Shown piece by piece: positions 15,529 to 20,743 of a stretch of 20,743 bases of DNA. Numbering within the stretch: position 1 is the stretch's first letter; each line of letters opens with the position of its first letter. The notes under the pieces are model-generated. The model did not search any database, was not told where the DNA came from, and saw nothing but the letters and a program-made list of their open reading frames with translations. Position numbers and translations under genes: made by a program. The stretch comes from an uncultured Clostridia bacterium (lineage in GTDB: Bacteria > Bacillota > Clostridia > Oscillospirales > CAG-272): assembly GCA_904501715.1 (NCBI GenBank), contig CAJGCD010000023.1, positions 1 through 20,743 of the forward strand, given 5' to 3'.

Positions 15529-15588
15529 GATTTACTCCTTAAAAATAAATAATTTGTGTTTGAAGACAGCGGAAAAAGTCAAAAACGC

Positions 15589-15635
15589 AAAAAAGCATAG
15601 CCTGAGCCTTTTTTTACAAAAAACGCAGGTTATGC
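15589..15635 (-). terminator. Intrinsic terminator within the CorC-like gene leader
   Basis: On the minus strand GCATAACCTG (15635-15626) pairs with CAGGCTATGC (15604-15595), 9 of 10 positions, and the stem is extended by a T6/A6 inner helix. Six T residues (15594-15589) follow. It lies between the promoter and the gene, which implies read-through must be controlled. Confidence 0.75.
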
Positions 15636-15636
15636 A

Positions 15637-15693
15637 TCAACACGTTATTGAATATGTACTTCGACAGTTACCGTCACTATCGCAGTTATCCAC
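15637..15693 (-). CDS. Possible 18-residue leader peptide
   Basis: A GTG at 15693 follows AGGAG (15708-15704) by 10 bases and opens a frame of 18 codons, M-D-N-C-D-S-D-G-N-C-R-S-T-Y-S-I-T-C, ending in TGA at 15639-15637, two bases before the terminator's 5' arm. Three of the residues are cysteine. A leader peptide ending against a terminator is what ribosome-mediated attenuation would look like, but a frame this short can arise by chance and the start is GTG. No known leader peptide is recognised. Confidence 0.25.
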   Translation of the reverse strand: MDNCDSDGNCRSTYSITC

Positions 15694-15743
15694 GGCTGTT
15701 TTTCTCCTAAAAATAATTTGGATACGATATATCCTTCCAGTAC

Positions 15744-15771
15744 ATTATACCATAAAAAAAGCTTTTGTCAA
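15744..15771 (-). promoter_or_regulatory. Sigma-A promoter of the CorC-like/AI-2E operon
   Basis: On the minus strand a perfect TTGACA (15771-15766) and a perfect TATAAT (15749-15744) are 16 bases apart. The expected start is near 15737. Confidence 0.85.
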
Positions 15772-15800
15772 TAGAAAATTACAAATTTATATAGACAGAT

Positions 15801-15826
15801 AAAAAAGACCGCCCACTTGGGCGGTC
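15801..15826 (-). terminator. Intrinsic terminator after the htpG-TSCPD operon
   Basis: On the minus strand GACCGCCC (15826-15819) pairs with GGGCGGTC (15814-15807) around a 4-base loop, followed by TTTTTT (15806-15801). It lies just after the stop of the TSCPD gene. Confidence 0.93.
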
Positions 15827-15831
15827 ATAAA

Positions 15832-16089
15832 TTACGCGTTTTTCGTTTTGAATTCTTTAAGCGCGTTTGCTAACTGGTCGGGGCAAGAGGTGCTCTTAAA
15901 GCCGCAGCGTATTCCCGAGAGGCGCTCGATAGCCTCGTTGACCGACATACCCTTAACAAGAGCCGCAACACCTTGCGTGTTGCCCGCGCATCCGCCCATA
16001 AATTTGACCGATGTGATGATGCCGTCCTCAACCTGAATGTCTATTCTTCTGGAGCAAACGCCCTTAGTGGTATAAGAAATATTTTCCAT
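15832..16089 (-). CDS. TSCPD domain protein (TIGR03905-like)
   Basis: An 85-residue protein with the signature STSCPDQLA at 66-74 and four cysteines (C12, C34, C62, C69), a spacing suited to metal binding. The start METHIONINE is followed by ENISYTTKGVCSRRIDI, and FMGGCAGNTQGVAALVKGMS (30-49) is the conserved middle block. The same domain is found at the C-terminus of class II ribonucleotide reductases (NrdJ); stand-alone members are common in Clostridia and have no firm function. It starts 11 bases after the htpG stop, with GGAGG as Shine-Dalgarno, so it is the second gene of that operon and is ended by a strong terminator. Confidence 0.88.
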   Translation of the reverse strand: MENISYTTKGVCSRRIDIQVEDGIITSVKFMGGCAGNTQGVAALVKGMSVNEAIERLSGIRCGFKSTSCPDQLANALKEFKTKNA

Positions 16090-16100
16090 ATTGTCCTCCG

Positions 16101-17933
16101 TTAAAGCTTCATCATAAGCTCGAAGCTGTTTTTCATAAAATCCTGCATCTCCTCAGCAGAGAATTTCTTTTGCGAGAGAAGCGAAAGCTTATAGAGATAG
16201 GAAGCCATCTCCTTAGCCTTTTCGGGCTCGCTCTGTGCTGTATCCTCAAGCTTTTTCACAAGAGGGGATGCGGTATTAAGCACAAGCGTGCTCTCCACGG
16301 GGTACGCGCCGCCGTCCATTCCGTACATACGCATAAGCTCCTCCATTCTTCTGGATTCCTCGCTTACGTTGAGTATCGCGGGAACGCTCTGGTCTTTCAG
16401 CGCGTCAAATTTAAGCGTAACCTTGTTCCCGAGGATTTCATTAAAGATAACCTTAAGAGTCTCGCTCTCGCTTATCTCTCCGTCTGCTTTAAGACTGTCC
16501 GCCACGTCCGCGTCAACGCGAAGGAACTTAACGTCGGGCATATACTGCTCAACGATAGAGGAGAATTGAGTGTCGATAGGCTTCTCAAAAAGAACCACCT
16601 TTATATTCTGAGCCTCAAACATAGATATATACTGCGCCTGCAAAGCCTTGTCGGTGGCGTAATATATTTTGTTCTCGTGACTCTCCTTGGCATCCTTCAG
16701 ATATTCCTCATAGGTCTGCGCCGAGCCGTCGCAAAGGGTTAAGAGCAGAGAGCCCTTGACTCTGTCATAGAACTTTCTGTCCTTTATGCAAGCATACTCA
16801 ATAAAGGGAGAGATGCCGCTCCATATTTTTGCGTATCTGTCGCGGTCATTAAGACAAAGGGAGTTGAGCTTGTCAGCCACCTTTTTTACGATATGAGCCG
16901 AAATCTTTGATACGTAGGTGTTTGTTTGCAGATAGCTTCTCGATACGTTCAGGGGAAGCTCGGGACAGTCAAGCACGCCCTTGAGCATAAGCAGATACTC
17001 GGGAATAACCTCTTTTATATTATCTGCAACGTAAACCTGATTGTAATAAAGCTTTACCTGACCCTCAATCGTCTCGTACTCATTGGCAAACTTGGGGAAG
17101 TAGAGGATACCCTTGAAATTGAGGGGATAGTCGGCGTTTATATGGATGTGGAAGAGAGGCTCCTTGAAATCGTTGAATACCTTGCGGTAGAAGTCGGTGT
17201 AATCCTCGTCACGGCACTCGGATGGCTGCTTCTGCCAGAGAGGACAGGTGTCGTTTATGGGCTCCTCCTTGGCATCCTCCTTTTTCTCCTCGTTAACGTC
17301 CTCAAAGTAGATGTCAACGGGCATAAACGAGCAATATTTCTCAAGAATAGCTCTTATCCTTGAGCGTTCAAGGAATTCTGCCTCATTCTCGGAGACGTGC
17401 ATTATGACCGAGGTTCCGTGCGCTGTCTTATTGGAGGAGGAAATCTCGTATTCGCCACTTTCGGAGCATACCCAGTGAACAGCGGGTGCGTCGGTATAGG
17501 ACTTTGTTATTACCTCAACGCTGTCACTTACCATAAAAGCAGAGTAGAAGCCAAGACCGAAGTGACCGATAATGCCGTTTTTGCCCGAACCCTCGCCGTC
17601 TTCTTTCTCATATTTCTGAATAAAATCAACAGCGCCGGACAGAGCTATACTGCAAATGTATTTGTTAAGCTCCTCCTCGGTCATACCGATACCGTTGTCG
17701 CTGACAGTAAGCGTACCCGCTTCCTTGTCCAGTGTTACAGTGACGCGGTAGTCCTCGCCCATGTCCTCTCTGATGCCGAGAGACGCAAGACGGCGGAGCT
17801 TGGTTATAGCATCAGACGCGTTTGAAACTATCTCGCGAAGAAAGATGTCCTTCTCGGAGTAGAGCCATTTCTTTATAATGGGGAATATATGCTCGGTGTC
17901 AACCGAGATACCGCCCTTTTTTATATCTGACAT
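16101..17933 (-). CDS. htpG: Chaperone protein HtpG (Hsp90)
   Basis: A 610-residue ATP-dependent cytoplasmic chaperone. The N-terminal GHKL ATPase domain shows E34, N38 and D41 (LREIVSNASDAI), the VSDNGIGMTEEELN block and GHFGLGFYSAFMVSD. The middle domain carries the arginine finger region NVSRSYLQTN (about 319-328), and the C-terminal dimerisation domain ends ELMMKL. The eukaryotic MEEVD tail is absent, as expected for bacteria. The length is normal to slightly short. AAAGGA precedes the ATG by 9 bases, and a good promoter lies at 17979-18007. No CIRCE or CtsR operator is seen, so it is not obviously under HrcA or CtsR control. It is co-transcribed with a TSCPD gene. Confidence 0.96.
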   Translation of the reverse strand: MSDIKKGGISVDTEHIFPIIKKWLYSEKDIFLREIVSNASDAITKLRRLASLGIREDMGEDYRVTVTLDKEAGTLTVSDNGIGMTEEELNKYICSIALSGAVDFIQKYEKEDGEGSGKNGIIGHFGLGFYSAFMVSDSVEVITKSYTDAPAVHWVCSESGEYEISSSNKTAHGTSVIMHVSENEAEFLERSRIRAILEKYCSFMPVDIYFEDVNEEKKEDAKEEPINDTCPLWQKQPSECRDEDYTDFYRKVFNDFKEPLFHIHINADYPLNFKGILYFPKFANEYETIEGQVKLYYNQVYVADNIKEVIPEYLLMLKGVLDCPELPLNVSRSYLQTNTYVSKISAHIVKKVADKLNSLCLNDRDRYAKIWSGISPFIEYACIKDRKFYDRVKGSLLLTLCDGSAQTYEEYLKDAKESHENKIYYATDKALQAQYISMFEAQNIKVVLFEKPIDTQFSSIVEQYMPDVKFLRVDADVADSLKADGEISESETLKVIFNEILGNKVTLKFDALKDQSVPAILNVSEESRRMEELMRMYGMDGGAYPVESTLVLNTASPLVKKLEDTAQSEPEKAKEMASYLYKLSLLSQKKFSAEEMQDFMKNSFELMMKL

Positions 17934-17978
17934 AAAAATATCCTTTCTGCAATGCTATGCGGTTGAAATATCCTATAT

Positions 17979-18007
17979 ATTTTAGCGTTAATTTATCTTT
18001 TAGTCAA
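17979..18007 (-). promoter_or_regulatory. Sigma-A promoter of htpG
   Basis: On the minus strand TTGACT (18007-18002) and TAAAAT (17984-17979) are 17 bases apart, giving a leader of about 40 bases. It is divergent from the ispE promoter, with 38 bases between the two -35 boxes. Confidence 0.75.
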
Positions 18008-18045
18008 GAGAGGACAAGAAAAATTTACATTCCCACAACAAATAC

Positions 18046-18074
18046 TTGAAAAAAGCGGGTAAGTTTGATATAAT
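18046..18074 (+). promoter_or_regulatory. Sigma-A promoter of ispE
   Basis: TTGAAA (18046-18051) and a perfect TATAAT (18069-18074) are 17 bases apart. The sequence around its -35, TACTTGAAAAAA followed by CGGG, is nearly the same as in the argS promoter. Confidence 0.85.
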
Positions 18075-18103
18075 AATTTTATAAAAGCATAAGGAGAGAG
18101 CTT

Positions 18104-18973
18104 ATGACCGAAAGTGTAAAGGCGTACGCTAAAATAAATCTTCATCTTGACATAATTGGAATACGTGATGATGGATTTCACAACGTGGAAACCGTTATGC
18201 AGACATTGTCGCTGTGTGATACGGTCAGCGTTATACTAAAGGATAGCAAAGATATATCCTGCGAGTGCGACGTTGAGGGAGTACCCACTGACGAAAAAAA
18301 CATAGCAGTGAAAGCGGCAAAGCTTTATTTGAGCACTGTGGGGATTGAAAGCGGAGCGCACATAAAAATAGGAAAAAGGATACCAATGGCAGCAGGACTT
18401 GCAGGAGGAAGCACCGACGCGGCGGCAACTCTCACGGCACTTAACAAGCTGTGTGGCAACAGACTGACCGCCCGTGAGCTTTGTGACTTGGGCGCGAGCC
18501 TTGGCGCAGACGTTCCATTTTGCATAGTGGGAGGATGCTCATATTCCGACGGGAAGGGAGATATACTTCACCCATTTCCATCGATACCCGAAAATACAGT
18601 GTTTGTAGTAGCCTGCGGCGGAGAGGGAGTGTCGACCCCTTGGGGCTACGGGCTTATGGATAGGACCTATAATAATTTTACCGATTATACGCCAAAGGGA
18701 ACAGAGAACCTGAAAAACGCGCTGCTTTCGGATAGTCCCGAGGAATTTGCGTATAACCTTTTCAATATTTTCGAGGAGCCCGTTCTTCGCGAGCGACCCG
18801 TGGCGGCGAAGATAAAAAGGATAATGCTGGACGCGGGAGCGAAAGCCGCGATGATGAGCGGAAGCGGACCTTCGGTGTACGGAATTTTCAATAATACCGA
18901 GGACGCGGAGCGCGCCGCGGATATAATCAAAAATAACGGATATTTCGCGCAGATTTGCTTTCCAACTCAATAA
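18104..18973 (+). CDS. ispE: 4-diphosphocytidyl-2-C-methyl-D-erythritol kinase
   Basis: A 289-residue GHMP-family kinase of the MEP isoprenoid pathway; it phosphorylates CDP-ME at the 2-hydroxyl. The active-site lysine K10 (KAYAKINLHLDI), the ATP-binding loop PMAAGLAGGSTDAAATL (94-110), the catalytic D136 (LGADVPFCIVGG) and motif 3 (MMSGSGPSVYGIF) near the C-terminus are all present, and the length is typical. AAGGAGA is the Shine-Dalgarno. It is a single-gene unit between its own promoter and a strong terminator. With the prenyl synthase at the start of the window it shows that this organism makes isoprenoids by the MEP route rather than by mevalonate. Confidence 0.96.
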   Translation: MTESVKAYAKINLHLDIIGIRDDGFHNVETVMQTLSLCDTVSVILKDSKDISCECDVEGVPTDEKNIAVKAAKLYLSTVGIESGAHIKIGKRIPMAAGLAGGSTDAAATLTALNKLCGNRLTARELCDLGASLGADVPFCIVGGCSYSDGKGDILHPFPSIPENTVFVVACGGEGVSTPWGYGLMDRTYNNFTDYTPKGTENLKNALLSDSPEEFAYNLFNIFEEPVLRERPVAAKIKRIMLDAGAKAAMMSGSGPSVYGIFNNTEDAERAADIIKNNGYFAQICFPTQ

Positions 18974-18977
18974 CTAA

Positions 18978-19008
18978 AAAAAACGCAGAGCACGGCTCTG
19001 CGTTTTTT
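18978..19008 (+). terminator. Intrinsic terminator after ispE
   Basis: AAAAAACGCAGAGC pairs perfectly with GCTCTGCGTTTTTT around a 3-base loop (14 bp), 4 bases after the ispE stop. The T-run closes the 3' arm. Confidence 0.93.
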
Positions 19009-19031
19009 GCGTAGATTTTTTGAAAAATCAT

Positions 19032-19059
19032 TTGCAATCTAAAATTTTTGTGATATAAT
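19032..19059 (+). promoter_or_regulatory. Sigma-A promoter of the LRR lipoprotein gene
   Basis: TTGCAA (19032-19037) and a perfect TATAAT (19054-19059) are 16 bases apart. The predicted start, near 19066, is the first base of the leader stem. Confidence 0.75.
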
Positions 19060-19065
19060 GAACTT

Positions 19066-19160
19066 GCTACACAATTTAATCAACAAATTAAGGGGGAAAC
19101 TCTCTATTTTTATAGGGGGTATTTTGTCTATTTCTATATTTTTGTTGAGAATTGTGTAGC
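19066..19160 (+). promoter_or_regulatory. Structured leader RNA element (candidate riboswitch/antiterminator)
   Basis: The RNA 5' end forms a long stem: GCTACACAATT (19066-19076) with AATTGTGTAGC (19150-19160), 11 perfect pairs, then CAACAAA (19081-19087) with TTTGTTG (19141-19147) after a small internal loop. Within the 53-base apical part, CTCTCTAT and ATAGGGGG pair around TTTT using two G-U wobbles, which only make sense in RNA. No known riboswitch class is recognised. The element begins at the predicted transcription start. Confidence 0.6.
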
Positions 19161-19184
19161 GACAATCGGAGTTTGCGTTTTTCA

Positions 19185-19216
19185 GTGCGTGTAGCTTCGG
19201 TTGCACGCACTTTTTT
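19185..19216 (+). terminator. Intrinsic terminator with UUCG tetraloop in the LRR gene leader
   Basis: GTGCGTGTAGC (19185-19195) pairs with GTTGCACGCAC (19200-19210) over 11 bp including two G-U pairs, closed by a cUUCGg tetraloop and followed by TTTTTT (19211-19216). It lies 18 bases before the ATG and just ahead of the Shine-Dalgarno AGGAGG. Confidence 0.85.
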
Positions 19217-19234
19217 GCTTTAGGAGGAAAGAAG

Positions 19235-19531
19235 ATGAAAAGAATTTTGGCGTTTATCTTAGTTTCGGTTATGCTTTTGACCGTGCTTGCTTCCTGTGGA
19301 GAAAAGGAGAACCAGACAACGGGAACGACTTCAGGAAGTACAAGTAGCTCCAATAATATGAATAATACTAATAGCTCGGATAATAATGAAGAGGAGAATG
19401 GTCAAAACGACCAAGAAACTGTGGAAGCAGCGGAAATAACCTTAAATGAAAAGGTGCTTACGCTTCTGGTTGGTGACAAAAAACGCTTACTGCTACAATA
19501 TTGCCCGACAACACAAGCGATAAAACAGTGA
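19235..19531 (+). CDS. N-terminal part of a BspA-like LRR lipoprotein, interrupted by a frameshift
   Basis: The first 98 codons up to a TGA at 19529-19531. A lipoprotein signal peptide ends in LASC with Cys21; residues 22-62 are a low-complexity T/S/N/E/D linker typical of surface lipoproteins. Residues 65-83 (EAAEITLNEKVLTLLVGDKK) start a bacterial Ig-like (BIG2) domain, but after K83 the reading turns into RLLLQYCPTTQAIKQ and stops. Reading one base back after the A6 run at 19478-19483 restores the expected TLTATILPD continuation. AGGAGG lies about 9 bases before the ATG. The reading is therefore the front of a longer protein that continues in another frame to the end of the window. Confidence 0.75.
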   Translation: MKRILAFILVSVMLLTVLASCGEKENQTTGTTSGSTSSSNNMNNTNSSDNNEEENGQNDQETVEAAEITLNEKVLTLLVGDKKRLLLQYCPTTQAIKQ

Positions 19532-20743
19532 CGTGGACTAGCTCCGCACCGTCTGTTGCATCGGTAACAAATGGTCTTGTTGAGGGTCTTAGTGACGGTA
19601 CGGCAGAGATCACAGCTAAAACAAGCAACGGAAAGACCGCTACGTGTATAGTAAACGTAGCAGTTGCGGAGATTTCCAGCGAAGGCTTGTTCTTTGCAAA
19701 GAGCGAGGATATGAGCTATTATACAGTTATGAGTGTCGGCTTATGTAAGGACAGCGAAATAATAGTTCCCGATACATACAAAGGAAAGCCCGTTAAGGCT
19801 GTTGGAGATAATGCTTTCTCGGATAATGAAAATATAACCTCCATAAACTTTGGAAACAACGTGACCGAGATAGGCAAAAGCGCCGCCGCAAACTGCCCAA
19901 ATCTGGTAGACGTAATTATTCCCTCAATGCTTGAAAAGATCGGAGAAGCGGTATTCGACGGTTGCAACAAGATAAAATATAACGAGAACGATACAGCTTA
20001 TTATCTGGGATACGATAAGAATCCGCATATGATCCTTGTTAAGGCAAAGAACGAGGATATAAAGTCCTGCAAGATAAACAAGAACACAACTATCGTAATG
20101 CCTAACGCGTTCAGAGACTGTGTAGAGCTTACCGAGGTATCGATTTTTAAGAGCGTAAAAATGATAGGCGGATATGCCTTCGCTAACTGTGTCAAGCTTG
20201 AAAGTGTTGAATTTCAAAAGAATAGCGAGCTTGAGGTGATAGACTTTTATGCTTTTATGGGTTGTAAATCATTAAAGAGTATAGAAATACCTGCCAACGT
20301 TACAACTGTCGGAATGTACACTTTTTCAGGCTGCGAGGGGCTATTGGAAGTAGGCTTCGCCAATGGCAGCAAATTAACTGATATAAGCGGTTGGATGTTT
20401 GAAAATTGCAAAAAGCTGGAAAACGTAACCCTACCCATTAGTATTAAATCTCTGGGCGCTTTCTCTTTTGCCAGTTGCTCAAGCCTGAGAGAGATAGCAC
20501 TCCCTGACGGCTTTGAAAAAATAGGTGATAGTGCTTTGTTCGGTTGCGACTCGCTTGAAAAAATAAGAATCCCCGATTCAATCAATTCTTTTGGAGGATT
20601 TGAGTGGGGAGATACTTGGCCTAATTTAAAATGTAATGAATATGAGGGCGCATACTATATTGGACATGAGAACAACCCCTACGTAATATTTGTGAAAGCA
20701 AAAAACAAAGAAATAACCGCTTGTAGTATAAATTCAAGCTCCA
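19477..20743 (+). pseudogene. Rest of the BspA-like LRR lipoprotein in the shifted frame, cut by the window end
   Basis: This frame is open from just after a TGA at 19474-19476 to the last base, with no plausible start or Shine-Dalgarno of its own, so it belongs to the gene at 19235. It first completes the BIG2 domain (TVTWTSSAPSVASV, then GTAEITAKTSNGKTATCIVNV to about 19665) and continues into a BspA-type leucine-rich repeat array with units such as NITSINFGNNVTEIGKSA, CKSLKSIEIPANVTTVG and CSSLREIALPDGFEKIG. These repeats are found in surface proteins of gut and oral bacteria that bind host or microbial ligands. A module of about 35 residues (AYYLGYDKNPHMILVKAKN) occurs twice. Whether the break is real, an assembly error or recoded cannot be decided from the sequence. 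Confidence 0.75.

Larger units (their letters stand above)
15529..15737 (-). promoter_or_regulatory. Long structured leader of the CorC-like gene (candidate attenuator/riboswitch)
   Basis: About 210 bases separate the promoter from the start codon. Reading on the minus strand: a short GGATA/TATCC hairpin (15734-15720); an ACAGCCGT arm (15699-15692) pairing with ACGG-TAA-CTGT (15674-15664); and an intrinsic terminator (15635-15589) that lies 60 bases before the ATG. The rest of the leader (15588-15529) is A/T-rich. I compared it by eye with the M-box, yybP-ykoY, fluoride and NiCo riboswitches as I recall them and saw no match. Confidence 0.6.

Noticed and set aside
15529..15737. A bacterial SRP RNA or other known small RNA in the CorC leader
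   Set aside because: The GGAAGG near the start does not sit in the conserved SRP hairpin, and the terminator is followed at 60 bases by a gene with its own Shine-Dalgarno; a leader is more likely.
16101..17933. Long open frames antisense to htpG and other genes as overlapping genes
   Set aside because: They have no matching Shine-Dalgarno or promoter, and their predicted proteins show no recognisable domain; they follow from the codon use of the true gene on the other strand.
19066..19160. The 11-base inverted repeat as ends of a small mobile element (MITE)
   Set aside because: No target-site duplication flanks the arms, the element begins exactly at the predicted transcription start, and the inner hairpin needs G-U pairs, so an RNA leader explains it better.

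Overview
The window is a densely packed chromosomal segment of a low-to-moderate GC, Gram-positive-type bacterium, most likely an uncultured gut Clostridia member (Oscillospirales/Christensenellales-like; inferred). Grounds: the order ispA - tlyA - nadK - argR - recN is typical of Firmicutes; AGGAGG-type Shine-Dalgarno sites and TTGAAA/TTGACA-N16-17-TATAAT promoters are strong; isoleucine is often ATA and arginine often AGA; several secreted proteins carry a lipobox; and families common in Clostridia occur (DUF4358, TSCPD, BspA-type leucine-rich repeats). I see no tRNA, rRNA, CRISPR array or complete insertion sequence.

Bases 1-8482 (+ strand) are housekeeping: the tail of a farnesyl-diphosphate synthase, a DUF212 PAP2-like membrane protein, TlyA rRNA methyltransferase, NAD kinase, the arginine repressor and RecN, then a new promoter for arginyl-tRNA synthetase, YebC and a polysaccharide flippase-like protein. 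Bases 8483-9006 hold the ribosomal protein L19 gene as a single-gene unit with its own promoter, a structured leader and a terminator. Bases 9056-12208 are a cell-surface region: an HtrA-like protease lipoprotein converges on a minus-strand operon (four-helix membrane protein, SGNH-hydrolase lipoprotein, DUF4358 lipoprotein). Bases 12242-12898 hold a small two-gene cassette resembling a phage lysis module (membrane/coiled-coil protein plus holin) with no endolysin, behind a 9-bp-arm palindrome. Bases 12907-15528 (- strand) encode an AI-2E-family transporter and a CNNM/CBS/CorC protein, preceded by a roughly 210-nt leader containing an intrinsic terminator. Bases 15801-17933 (- strand) are an htpG - TSCPD operon. 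The ispE gene (+) is divergent from htpG. The window ends in a truncated, frameshifted BspA-type LRR lipoprotein gene whose leader contains a second candidate attenuator.

Functional themes are isoprenoid synthesis (ispA, ispE), translation and ribosome maturation (tlyA, argS, rplS, yebC), arginine control (argR next to argS) and the cell surface. The best candidates for undescribed biology are non-coding: two leaders in which a rho-independent terminator sits between a strong promoter and the start codon (19066-19234 before the LRR lipoprotein; 15529-15737 before the CorC-like gene). The first has a visible choice of pairing partners: a 7-nt sequence at the RNA 5' end can pair either within its own stem or with the terminator arm. 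The stand-alone holin cassette and the frameshift in the LRR gene also deserve a second look.
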